This document shows positions 1 through 6,880 of a stretch of 8,923 nt of DNA, one piece after another; position 1 is the first letter of the stretch, and each line of letters begins with the position of its first letter. The DNA comes from an uncultured Dehalococcoidia bacterium (GTDB lineage Bacteria; Chloroflexota; Dehalococcoidia; Lucifugimonadales; GCA-2712585), in the NCBI GenBank assembly GCA_913052045.1, contig CAJXDJ010000025.1, positions 1 to 8,923 of the forward strand, written 5' to 3'. Below the pieces are notes generated by a model. It made no database searches. It was not told the DNA's origin and saw nothing but the letters and a program-made list of their open reading frames with translations. The position numbers and the translations under genes are program-made.

Positions 1-75
1 TGGAGCCAACGGACGGGATTGAACCGTCGACCTGCGGTTTACGAAACCGCTGCTCTACCACTGAGCTACGTTGGC
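1..75 (-). tRNA. tRNA-Thr (anticodon CGU)
   Basis: Decodes ACG threonine codons. Read on the minus strand the full cloverleaf is visible: a 7-bp acceptor stem (GCCAACG with CGTTGGC), a D arm GCTC/GAGC, an anticodon stem GCGGT/ACCGC around loop TTCGTAA (anticodon CGT), a five-base variable loop, a T arm GACGG/CCGTC with loop TTCAATC, discriminator T and an encoded CCA. It totals 75 nt. The CCA end is the first base of the window, so the gene is complete but touches the edge. It lies downstream of dnaN on the same strand but has its own promoter. Confidence 0.97.
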
Positions 76-90
76 ACTTCTCAGTTTCGT

Positions 91-119
91 AGCATATCGT
101 CAGCGCTCTTTGCTGTCAC
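91..119 (-). promoter_or_regulatory. sigma70-type promoter of tRNA-Thr
   Basis: Minus-strand -35 GTGACA (119-114) and -10 TATGCT (96-91) are separated by 17 nt. The expected transcription start lies about 8 nt before the mature tRNA 5' end, which suits a tRNA promoter. No terminator separates it from dnaN, so read-through from dnaN is also possible. Confidence 0.6.
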
Positions 120-181
120 ACTTAGGATTCTATAGCCCTGCTCGTGACAATCAAAATGTAAAAATGTAACAAGACTCTATT

Positions 182-1327
182 TCACCATTGCACAAACATT
201 GGCATAACAAGATGAACATAGTTTTCTGAGCCTGTTGGTCTAAATACTCCCGCTCTTGAAGGACTGCTGGTCTCTAGTATAACTTTTTCGGTATGGATAG
301 ATCCAAGAACATCCAAAAGGTATTTACTGTTGAACGCAATCTTCGATTCCTGTCCATCCACTTTGCCATCTATTTGAGATGTGTTTTCACCAATCTCTTC
401 TGCCTTTGCTGAAATCGTTAACTGGCCTAGATCCTGCCCTTCCACAGGCTTTATCTCCAGTCTGATAATACCACTGCTGTCTCGGGCAAATATCGATGCT
501 ACCTTAGCAGCAGCAAGAAACTCAGTCAGTTTAAACTCAGCTTTACATTGTGTATCCTTCGTTGCATCTGCAAGAAGTTCCGCAAAGGGCGGAAAATTCC
601 CTTGAATTAACTGCGACACTAATTCTAAATCTTCCATCTTAAACATAACTTGGGCATTGTTATCTGAAAACATAATTTCGACTGGCTGTTCCTTATCTGA
701 CAAGAAACGATTCAGTTCGTTCAGACTCCGCGAGGGTATTATTACTCCAATAGGTTCCTTTACGGAGGTTTCGATTTCCCCACTGTATACTGCTAACCTA
801 AACCCATCAGCTGCAGCCAAAGTTATTTTATCCGGTTCTATTTCAATTTTTATACCGGTCAGTACTGGCCTGGATTCCTCCGTGGCCGCCGCAAATATGG
901 TTCGATCCAACGCCGCCTTCAAGATCTTGGACGGAGCCGTAAATCCTAGTCCGCCAGTTACAGATGGGATCGGCGGAAATTCTTCTGCGTCAGTACCGTT
1001 GATCCTCGCATCAAATGTCGCACATTTCAACTGGATACTTTTGGTTGGACCGTCCGAACCAACTATATCTATAGTGTCTGACGGAAGTGAATTTACAAAT
1101 TCGCTAAGAAGCCGGGCCGGTACCGAGATTGATCCCTCTTCTTCCACATTCGCCCCTATCCAAGTGGTTATGGCTATCTCTAAGTTTGTGGCAGCCAGTT
1201 TTAGACGACCTTCGTCAGTTGATATAAGGACATTCTGAGTTATAGGCAAAGTACTCCTAGTAGCCACCGCCCTCCCTACAATCCCAAGCCCCTTGGAAAG
1301 GTTTTCCTGTAAACATGAAACCCGCAT
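182..1327 (-). CDS. dnaN: DNA polymerase III subunit beta (sliding clamp)
   Basis: Forms the ring-shaped clamp that encircles DNA and tethers the replicative polymerase. At 381 residues it fits the family length and the three-domain clamp plan (roughly 1-125, 126-250, 251-381). Family landmarks include TNLEI (47-51), SRPVLTG (152-158), ADGFRLAV (173-180, the counterpart of the usual TDGHRLA) and a C-terminal YVHLVMPM. The frame is open to an in-frame start at 1387, but that lies upstream of a strong promoter. The ATG at 1327 follows GGAGG by 8 nt and begins MRVSCLQENL, the usual clamp N-terminus. No dnaA, recF or DnaA-box cluster is next to it, so this is not the classic origin arrangement. 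The phylum resemblance (Chloroflexota-like) is from memory. Confidence 0.96.
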   Translation of the reverse strand: MRVSCLQENLSKGLGIVGRAVATRSTLPITQNVLISTDEGRLKLAATNLEIAITTWIGANVEEEGSISVPARLLSEFVNSLPSDTIDIVGSDGPTKSIQLKCATFDARINGTDAEEFPPIPSVTGGLGFTAPSKILKAALDRTIFAAATEESRPVLTGIKIEIEPDKITLAAADGFRLAVYSGEIETSVKEPIGVIIPSRSLNELNRFLSDKEQPVEIMFSDNNAQVMFKMEDLELVSQLIQGNFPPFAELLADATKDTQCKAEFKLTEFLAAAKVASIFARDSSGIIRLEIKPVEGQDLGQLTISAKAEEIGENTSQIDGKVDGQESKIAFNSKYLLDVLGSIHTEKVILETSSPSRAGVFRPTGSENYVHLVMPMFVQW

Positions 1328-1335
1328 CAATTCAT

Positions 1336-1340
1336 CCTCC
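1336..1340 (-). promoter_or_regulatory. Shine-Dalgarno site deciding the dnaN start
   Basis: GGAGG on the minus strand lies 8 nt before the ATG at 1327. Together with the promoter at 1356-1384 it rules out the 20-residue longer form. Confidence 0.85.
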
Positions 1341-1355
1341 AATAACGTGGGGGAT

Positions 1356-1384
1356 ATCATACGGTCCAGGTTAAATGACGTCAA
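1356..1384 (-). promoter_or_regulatory. sigma70-type promoter of dnaN
   Basis: Minus-strand -35 TTGACG (1384-1379), 17-nt spacer, -10 TATGAT (1361-1356). The predicted transcription start is near 1349, giving a leader of about 20 nt that holds the GGAGG. dnaN therefore appears to have its own promoter, not one shared with the upstream helix-turn-helix gene. Confidence 0.75.
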
Positions 1385-1464
1385 CAAATGAACTAAAGCG
1401 AGTGATGGGGGCTTGCATGTTAGAAGAAAGCGGTGAGTCTGACAAGTACCTCCATTCCCCTACG

Positions 1465-1490
1465 AAAAAGACCCCGCAAATCGGGGTCTC
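1465..1490 (-). terminator. intrinsic terminator after the helix-turn-helix gene
   Basis: On the minus strand GACCCCG (1488-1482), loop ATTTG and CGGGGTC (1476-1470) form a perfect 7-bp G/C-rich stem, followed by TTTTT (1469-1465). It lies about 30 nt past the stop codon at 1518 and insulates dnaN from that transcript. Confidence 0.9.
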
Positions 1491-1517
1491 TTCACAATAG
1501 ACAATTGAATCCTACAC

Positions 1518-1745
1518 TTAACTGCTGATACGTTTGATCTCCAATGTCTCTCCGGGAGCCAAGGCTACTCTACGAACATCTATGCCTAGTTTCAGAAGCC
1601 AATAACCCAAGGTGGCTTTACTAACGTCTAATTTTTCAGCCGTTTCCGAAAGTCCGAGTTCATTAACTAGCTCGGGCAAAAGCCGTTCCAAAGGCCTTTG
1701 GTGATCGTATTCAACTCTCTGCATCAATTTTGTTTTCCTAGCCAC
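1518..1745 (-). CDS. small helix-turn-helix DNA-binding protein
   Basis: Hypothetical small regulator of 75 residues from the GTG start. A helix-turn-helix is visible at about residues 33-53 (LSETAEKLDVSKATLGYWLLKLG), preceded by a basic N-terminus (ARKTKLMQR) and followed by a short beta-like tail (VALAPGETLEIKR). Such one-domain proteins are widespread and mostly uncharacterised; its target is unknown. The frame extends to an ATG at 1775, giving 85 residues. I prefer GTG 1745 because the promoter -10 box ends only 13 nt before 1775, leaving almost no leader and no SD, while 1745 has GGGGG 7 nt upstream, as the divergent gene does. An ATG at 1724 is a third option. It is transcribed alone, ends at the terminator at 1465-1490, and is divergent from the AIR-synthase gene. 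Autoregulation through the shared spacer is possible but only inferred. Confidence 0.75.
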   Translation of the reverse strand: MARKTKLMQRVEYDHQRPLERLLPELVNELGLSETAEKLDVSKATLGYWLLKLGIDVRRVALAPGETLEIKRISS

Positions 1746-1788
1746 AAGTACACCCCCGATTTCCTTAGGTTTCATTCAGAATGATAGG

Positions 1789-1818
1789 ATAATATCACCT
1801 GTTCTGTTAAGATGTCAA
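1789..1818 (-). promoter_or_regulatory. strong sigma70 promoter of the helix-turn-helix gene
   Basis: Minus-strand consensus -35 TTGACA (1818-1813), 18-nt spacer, -10 TATTAT (1794-1789) with an upstream TG (extended -10 form). The start of transcription is expected near 1782, only ~7 nt before the ATG at 1775. This either implies leaderless translation or a start further in. Confidence 0.8.
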
Positions 1819-1853
1819 GACTTTTCTAAAATTATTTAAGAAAAATTTAAGCT

Positions 1854-1881
1854 TTGTATAGAACATTATGATATTTATAGA
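1854..1881 (+). promoter_or_regulatory. possible promoter of the AIR-synthase-like gene
   Basis: TTGTAT (1854-1859), 16-nt spacer, TATAGA (1876-1881) in the AT-rich divergent spacer. The -35 box is poor and other AT-rich hexamers nearby could serve. A promoter is expected in this spacer but its exact place is uncertain. Confidence 0.25.
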
Positions 1882-1944
1882 TGTGCACTTGCTGTCGTTG
1901 TGTCATATTGAATACATTTTTACGACTTACATGGGGGTTAATCC

Positions 1945-2955
1945 ATGAGATTAGGCAAAGTTCCAGGGCACATATTAGAAAGACTCTTTGCTACCATAGA
2001 AACAAAAGACCCTCAAGTAATCTTGGGGCCTCGATTAGGAGAGGATGTTGCCTTATTACATACCGGAAACTGGATCCTTGCCGCTAAAACAGATCCAATA
2101 ACATTTGCCACAGATTTGATTGGTTGGTATGCAGTCCAAATCAACGCAAACGACATAGCCTGTTCAGGAGCTAAGCCCCGGTGGTTCCTTGCAACTTTAA
2201 TGCTCCCTCCTTCAGTCAAAGAAAGCCACATTGAATCGATTTTCCAACAAATACTGAACGCCTGCTCATCATTAGATATCGAATTAGTGGGTGGTCACAC
2301 AGAGATCACAAATGCCGTTAGTCAGCCTGTAGTAGTGGGCTTTATGTTGGGAAAAGTTGAAATTGGAAAATATATAACCACCTCGGGAGCGAAAAGTGGT
2401 GATGCAGTTATACTGACCAAGGGTATTTCTCTCGAAGGTTCTGCTCTTTTAGCAAGAGAACTGAGAAGCGAACTGTTAGCAGCAGGCGTGAAAAAAAATG
2501 TTTTGGATCGAGCGTCTAATTTTATTTTTGACCCTGGAATAAGTATTGTTAAGGACGCCGAAACTGCATATTCCAATTTTGATGTTAACAGCCTCCACGA
2601 TCCAACCGAAGGAGGGCTGGCAACAGGGCTCTACGAAACAGCTAAATCATCAGGCTTAGACATAGAAGTGTTCGAAGATACAATTCCAGTACTGCCAGAA
2701 TGCAGCACCATATGCAAAGCCTTAGGAATAGCCCCTTTGGGCCTCTTAGGCTCTGGCTCGCTACTGATTACACTGCCAAAACACCAAGCTAATGACCTCG
2801 TCAGTTGCCTGGCGACTAATGGTGTCTTTTCTCGGGAAATCGGTTTAGTAAAAACAGGGTCCGGAAAAGTGTTGTGGAAAAGGGCAACTGGCACTGAACC
2901 ATTCCCGTCTTTTGACCGGGATGAGTTCGCAAGGCTACTTGATGAACGATCGTAA
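1945..2955 (+). CDS. AIR synthase-related protein (HypE/PurM/ThiL/SelD superfamily)
   Basis: ATP-dependent enzyme of the PurM-like superfamily, 336 residues, cytosolic (no signal or membrane segment). The N-terminal PurM-type half carries GEDVALL (32-38), KTDPITFATDLIGWYAVQINANDIACSG (48-75, in pieces KTDP, GWYAV, NDIACSGAKP) and the metal/nucleotide motif VGGHTEIT (115-122). The C-terminal half has HDPTEGGLATGLYE (218-231) and GLLGSGSLLI (266-275). The overall layout and the opening LGKVPGHILERL are closest to HypE, which dehydrates a thiocarbamoyl group to make hydrogenase cyanide ligands. However, the C-terminus ends in RLLDERS and lacks the terminal Pro-Arg-x-Cys cysteine that carries that group, and no hyp or hydrogenase genes are nearby. 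It is therefore probably a HypE-like paralogue with another, unknown substrate. The start ATG follows GGGGGT by 6 nt. It converges on the MFS gene. Confidence 0.88.
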   Translation: MRLGKVPGHILERLFATIETKDPQVILGPRLGEDVALLHTGNWILAAKTDPITFATDLIGWYAVQINANDIACSGAKPRWFLATLMLPPSVKESHIESIFQQILNACSSLDIELVGGHTEITNAVSQPVVVGFMLGKVEIGKYITTSGAKSGDAVILTKGISLEGSALLARELRSELLAAGVKKNVLDRASNFIFDPGISIVKDAETAYSNFDVNSLHDPTEGGLATGLYETAKSSGLDIEVFEDTIPVLPECSTICKALGIAPLGLLGSGSLLITLPKHQANDLVSCLATNGVFSREIGLVKTGSGKVLWKRATGTEPFPSFDRDEFARLLDERS

Positions 2956-3017
2956 TACATTTTTACTTTTTAATTATTAGCCCCCCCTGCTAACTCATTA
3001 ATGGTGATATTTTACTG

Positions 3018-4664
3018 CTACCCCCTATCGGTCTTAGAGGTCTCTTTCCCAGCGATGCCAGGGGTCGGCACTAAGAAGATGGTCACAACCATCGCTAAAG
3101 CCACCACAAAGGCCGATATAATAAAAATCTCACTAATAGCCGAACTTAGCGAGGTCTTTAAGATGTCGGCAATTTGCCCACTTATCCCCGGGTCAATATC
3201 AGTTCCCAAATCTACAAGATAGCTCTGAATATCATTAGCATCGGAACCAATCAACAATCTAGAGTTATCAGTTAACGCTTCTAGACCGCCTACGCCCAAA
3301 ACGCCTCTTATCTCTGAAGTAGTTGAATTGGAAACATTCGCCGCAAAGTTGTTATTAAAAAATGCTCCGAGTAAGGACAATCCAACAGTTCCACCAATGG
3401 TCCGAAAAAACTGCACCGTGCTTCCTGCTACTCCCATCAGTCTAATCGGAATGGAATTTATGACAATCAATGTGAACAGAGGTAACGTAATTCCTAACCC
3501 AAACCCCATAACTCCCATAAAACTTATGACTGCCAAATATTCTGTATCCGGCCCGACCGTAGCTACCAAGAAGGTTCCAGCCCCCATAAGGCCTAAGCCG
3601 ACCAACCCAAAAAGTCGATGTTCCTTGCCAAAACGAGAGGACATCAGCTGGCCTGAGAGAGCGGCCCCCAATACAATAGCCAGCATCATTGGAGTTAATA
3701 AATTGCCACTACTGGTAGCAGAGCGGCCCAAAACTCCCTGGAAAAACAGAGGGATGAATACTGGAGAGGCAAACATCACAAAACCGGTCAGGAATACTGC
3801 AGCCATGGAAATACTCACATTTCTGTTGCGGAACAGAGTCAATGGTATCAACGGAGATTGCGATCGCATCTCGATTAGAATAAACAAAATACCAAAGACC
3901 GAAGAAGCAATTATTAAACCTAGGACCTGAACAGAAATCCACGGGTATTGATATCCCGCCCAAGAAAGACCAATCATCAGCGGAACTACAGTCAATATTA
4001 GAAATGTCAAACCCCAAAGATCTATGCTTTCTTTAGGTCCCGCCGGTTTAAAGTCGGGGAAATACCTGACCAAAACTACCAGTATCAAAACGGCGAGAGG
4101 AACATTTATATAAAAAATCCATTGCCATGAGAGAACGTCAGTAATAAATCCTCCCAGAGTGGGCCCAATTAACGAAGTAATACCAAACACAGCCGTAAGA
4201 AATCCCATATATTTGCCTCTATCTTCTGGGGCAAATAGGTCCCCTATAATCACAAACGTAAGACCCATGATTATCCCGCCACCCAATCCCTGTATTGCAC
4301 GAAAAATAATCAACTGATTCATCGTTTCGCTCTGACCAGACAAAACAGACCCTAACAAGAACACTAAGACCCCACCAACGAAGAACTTCTTCCTGCCATA
4401 GATATCTGTTAATCTCCCGGTTATTGGGACTACGGTAGTGGATGCAACGAGATAGGAACTTGTCACCCAGGTCAACTTGGAGAATCCCCCCAGATCCGAA
4501 ACTATCTGGGGGAGAGCAGTCGTAACAACTGTTTGGTCTAGCGATGCTAGAAATAAAGCCAACATTATCCCAGCCATAGTAAGGACGATCTGTTTTTGGC
4601 TAAGTATGTTGGACCAAGGTTCCTCTTCCCCGACGGCAGACTCCGATAGTTCTCGGTGTTTCAA
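3018..4664 (-). CDS. MFS transporter, DHA2 (EmrB/QacA) family drug exporter
   Basis: Inner-membrane proton-driven exporter, 548 residues, the length and hydrophobic pattern of the 14-helix DHA2 group. Visible motifs: LDQTVVTTALP (42-52, motif D1), GRLTDIYGRKK (83-93, motif A), RAIQGLGGG (122-130, motif B) and GPTLGGFI (167-174, antiporter motif C), followed by WQWIFYINVP. The C-terminal part includes a large soluble loop near residues 450-500 before the last helix. Substrate cannot be read from sequence; multidrug or lipophilic-compound efflux is typical. The start is TTG at 4664, with AGGGG 8 nt upstream. It lies 50 nt after the dehydratase gene with no terminator between, so it is probably the last gene of the mnh operon. 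No dedicated regulator is adjacent. Confidence 0.93.
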   Translation of the reverse strand: MKHRELSESAVGEEEPWSNILSQKQIVLTMAGIMLALFLASLDQTVVTTALPQIVSDLGGFSKLTWVTSSYLVASTTVVPITGRLTDIYGRKKFFVGGVLVFLLGSVLSGQSETMNQLIIFRAIQGLGGGIIMGLTFVIIGDLFAPEDRGKYMGFLTAVFGITSLIGPTLGGFITDVLSWQWIFYINVPLAVLILVVLVRYFPDFKPAGPKESIDLWGLTFLILTVVPLMIGLSWAGYQYPWISVQVLGLIIASSVFGILFILIEMRSQSPLIPLTLFRNRNVSISMAAVFLTGFVMFASPVFIPLFFQGVLGRSATSSGNLLTPMMLAIVLGAALSGQLMSSRFGKEHRLFGLVGLGLMGAGTFLVATVGPDTEYLAVISFMGVMGFGLGITLPLFTLIVINSIPIRLMGVAGSTVQFFRTIGGTVGLSLLGAFFNNNFAANVSNSTTSEIRGVLGVGGLEALTDNSRLLIGSDANDIQSYLVDLGTDIDPGISGQIADILKTSLSSAISEIFIISAFVVALAMVVTIFLVPTPGIAGKETSKTDRG

Positions 4665-4714
4665 CTAATACGCCCCTAAGGAGATTTCCTGCTGCAATCA
4701 ACTATAACTGCAAG

Positions 4715-5701
4715 CTAAGTGGATCTATATAGATTTATCGAATTCGATAACCTTTCAAGAGTAATATTACTTCCGGAAACAACCACTGCGACGTTTTCTT
4801 CAGCAAGACGGTCCTTTTCCTGAATAACTCCAGCAAGGGCTGCAGCCCCAGCTTCTTCTGCCAAACAATGTGCTTTCTCTATCATCAAAGCCACTGTAAG
4901 CATAATTTCGTGATCAGTCACCAATATAAAATCGTGAAGAGAATCCCACAAGATTTTCTGCGGAAAAGCATATCCTGAAGCTGTCGCCAGTCCCTCGGAA
5001 ATCGATCTCATAGGGGCCTTAACGATCTCTTTGTTTTTCCATGACAAATAACCAGCGGGAGCCTCCGAGGATTGAACAGCGACGACTTTAACATCAGGTC
5101 TTAACGCCTTGGTTACAATGCACGCTGCTGCAGCCGAGCTCCCTCCACCCATCGGGACAAAAATATAATTTACTTCTGGGAAGTCTTCCAGAATTTCTAG
5201 AAAACAGGTCGCCACACCTGCAACCAAGTCAGATTCGTTCGCCGGGTGAACATATCGGTATCCCTTATTCGATGCCAACTGCTCGGTGTACATTCGAGCC
5301 TCATCAAAGTTATCACCATAGAACTCGACCACAGCACCCAAATTCTCCATAGATTGTACTTTAAGAGGATTAGCGTTCTTTGGAACAATTATAAGAGATC
5401 GAATCCCCAGTAAACTACAGGCGCTCGCCACAGATTGGCCATGATTACCGGTAGAGACTGTTATCACTCCTCTATTTTTTTCGGTTTGACTCATTTTTTT
5501 TAGAAGATTTATCCCACCCCTGATTTTAAAAGCGCCCAAGGGATGGTGGTTTTCATGTTTTAGTCTAATGTTCAAACCAGCGTATTTGTTAAGAGCCTTG
5601 TATGATATTAACGGAGTGCGATTTATGTATGGACTAATTACCTGCCTAGCTTCCAGAATATCGTCTAAAGTCGGTATATGCATAGATGAATTATAACTCA
5701 A
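4715..5701 (-). CDS. PLP-dependent threonine/serine dehydratase-like protein (fold type II)
   Basis: Likely a cytosolic pyridoxal-phosphate enzyme of the tryptophan-synthase-beta/threonine-dehydratase superfamily, which removes ammonia from hydroxyamino acids. At 328 residues it lacks the C-terminal ACT regulatory domain of biosynthetic IlvA, so it resembles the short catabolic dehydratases or serine racemases. The Schiff-base lysine is K59 in LGAFKIRGG. STGNHGQS (83-90) would bind the substrate carboxylate, MGGGSSAAA (184-192) the cofactor phosphate and SGSN (309-312) the pyridine ring. Departures from the usual pattern are VAGVAT instead of IAGQGT near 160-165, GGGSS instead of GGGG, and SGSN instead of SGGN, so the substrate is uncertain. 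Hydroxyectoine-type dehydratases (EutB-like) are an alternative. Start TTG 5701 overlaps the mnhG stop (TTGA) and has AGG 8 nt upstream, implying translational coupling; ATG 5683 is a weaker alternative. Confidence 0.87.
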   Translation of the reverse strand: MSYNSSMHIPTLDDILEARQVISPYINRTPLISYKALNKYAGLNIRLKHENHHPLGAFKIRGGINLLKKMSQTEKNRGVITVSTGNHGQSVASACSLLGIRSLIIVPKNANPLKVQSMENLGAVVEFYGDNFDEARMYTEQLASNKGYRYVHPANESDLVAGVATCFLEILEDFPEVNYIFVPMGGGSSAAAACIVTKALRPDVKVVAVQSSEAPAGYLSWKNKEIVKAPMRSISEGLATASGYAFPQKILWDSLHDFILVTDHEIMLTVALMIEKAHCLAEEAGAAALAGVIQEKDRLAEENVAVVVSGSNITLERLSNSINLYRST

Positions 5702-6117
5702 TCCATATACCTGTTTTGAGACTGATCCTCAGTCTCAAAATCCTCTAAATAAATTCCCGCCTCGCTGGACAGTTCTTCATGCTCATAGAGTTGCCATTCA
5801 TCAGTTAGTGTCCCTGAAAATATTGGAACTCTGACACGATGGGCAGCCCAAATGATCGCAGTTGTGGCCAGTGGATAGGTAAGCAATATGAATAGAAGGG
5901 TAAGACCAGCGAGAAGACTAAACAGTGGCGCCTCTCTGGCAAAATTCAATATTACAGAGATTATCAAAAGCGATATGCCTACGGTAGAACTTATACCCGT
6001 GCCATGCAGTCTGGTATAAAGGTCAGGAAATCGCAATAAACCCAAAGATCCCAATAACATCCAAGCAGATCCAACAAGCACCAACAATGATATCACAATG
6101 TCGCCTACCGTTATCAC
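5698..6117 (-). CDS. mnhG: Na+/H+ antiporter subunit G (Mnh/Mrp complex)
   Basis: Small membrane subunit of the multisubunit cation/proton antiporter. Three hydrophobic helices are visible at about residues 5-27, 43-60 and 66-92. The signature LGLLRFPDLYTRLHGTG (about 25-41) is typical of MnhG/MrpG. At 139 residues it is longer than the usual ~110-125 because of an acidic hydrophilic tail rich in Glu and Asp (about 105-139, YEHEELSSEAG then EDFETED). It starts at GTG 6117 with AAGGGG 8 nt upstream, and overlaps the mnhF stop as GTGA. Its own stop overlaps the dehydratase start. Identification as the G subunit is firm from the motif and the E-F-G order. Confidence 0.95.
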   Translation of the reverse strand: MITVGDIVISLLVLVGSAWMLLGSLGLLRFPDLYTRLHGTGISSTVGISLLIISVILNFAREAPLFSLLAGLTLLFILLTYPLATTAIIWAAHRVRVPIFSGTLTDEWQLYEHEELSSEAGIYLEDFETEDQSQNRYMD

Positions 6118-6377
6118 AATAATTTCCCCTTAACCAGATATTTAGCCACTGTGACGGATGAAATTATGCCAACAAGTGCCAATATCAAAACTGCGATAAA
6201 GAACTCGAACGATGATTTAATTGCTAACACGGCAAACATCCCCGCCAACGTCAGAGTGACTGTGTCGACCGCTAAAAGCCTGTCAGGCAGAGATGGACCC
6301 TTTACGAATCGTATAAAGGCAATAAACAAGGATAGACCTAACATGGTTAGAGCTACGTTAAGGGTGAAGTCCACCAT
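6114..6377 (-). CDS. mnhF: Na+/H+ antiporter subunit F (Mnh/Mrp complex)
   Basis: 87-residue membrane subunit with three transmembrane helices (about 6-26, 36-53, 60-80), the usual length and layout of MnhF/MrpF. The family motif FVKGPSLPDRLLAVDT (24-39) sits between helices 1 and 2. The family may help bind or route the cation; its precise role in the complex is not settled. ATG 6377 is preceded by GGGAGGG at 6 nt spacing. The first 25 nt overlap the end of mnhE in another frame, so its SD lies inside mnhE and expression is probably coupled. Confidence 0.96.
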   Translation of the reverse strand: MVDFTLNVALTMLGLSLFIAFIRFVKGPSLPDRLLAVDTVTLTLAGMFAVLAIKSSFEFFIAVLILALVGIISSVTVAKYLVKGKLL

Positions 6378-6871
6378 TTAAGGCCCTCCCCAAAATGAAC
6401 TTTTATGTGTTTACGTAACTGTTCCTTAGCTATCTCGAGGTCGTGCACGTCCAAAACATGAATATACATGTATTGCCGGTCCTTAGAAAATTCCATCGTT
6501 ATCGTACCCGGTGTCAATGTAATGGAGTTAGCCAATATAGTTTGTTCCAAATCCCCCATCATGCCTGTATGAATCCTTAGAATAGCTGGTTGCACTCTAT
6601 ATCTGAATCTAATTATGAGCCAGATTACTTCCAAATTCGATACAAACACTACCCAAATATACCTTAATATCGCTAAAGGCACTCCAAAAACTCGCGCCAA
6701 AGATTTCTTATCTTTAACAACAAGTATCGGAGTCAAAGATTCTCTAAACCAGATTAAAACTACACCTAAAATTCCCATTCCAACGAAAATGGACACCCAC
6801 TCAAAAGCAGTGCCTAAGGAGATCCACAGTAGAATTACAAGGACGGAGAACAATAGCACTCTAATATTCAT
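6353..6871 (-). CDS. mnhE: Na+/H+ antiporter subunit E (Mnh/Mrp complex)
   Basis: 172-residue MnhE/MrpE subunit. The N-terminal hydrophobic pair of helices lies at about 5-45 and a further helix at about 65-90 (PLAILRYIWVVFVSNLEVIWLII). The cytosolic C-terminal domain has the family pattern LEQTILANSITLTPGT, then YIHVLD and a short helix ending at LRKHIK. It ends with an extra FGEGLKWWTSPLT. The ATG at 6871 starts 9 nt after the mnhD stop. No good SD is seen just upstream, so translation may depend on ribosomes finishing mnhD. The downstream mnhF overlaps its last 25 nt. Confidence 0.95.
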   Translation of the reverse strand: MNIRVLLFSVLVILLWISLGTAFEWVSIFVGMGILGVVLIWFRESLTPILVVKDKKSLARVFGVPLAILRYIWVVFVSNLEVIWLIIRFRYRVQPAILRIHTGMMGDLEQTILANSITLTPGTITMEFSKDRQYMYIHVLDVHDLEIAKEQLRKHIKVHFGEGLKWWTSPLT

Positions 6872-6880
6872 TATTACAAT

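Noticed and set aside
657..1238. 193-residue open frame opposite dnaN
   Set aside because: Fully antisense to a confident conserved gene, with no domain; a shadow frame.
182..1464. Possible replication origin next to dnaN
   Set aside because: No dnaA, recF or gyrB neighbour and no cluster of TTATCCACA-like boxes was seen; dnaN is evidently separated from the origin here.
2977..2993. Hairpin TTAGC-7 nt-GCTAA between the convergent genes as a bidirectional terminator
   Set aside because: Only a 5-bp stem, with no proper T run following on either strand.
3328..3930. 200-residue open frame opposite the MFS transporter
   Set aside because: Antisense shadow of a strongly hydrophobic coding frame, with no recognisable domain.
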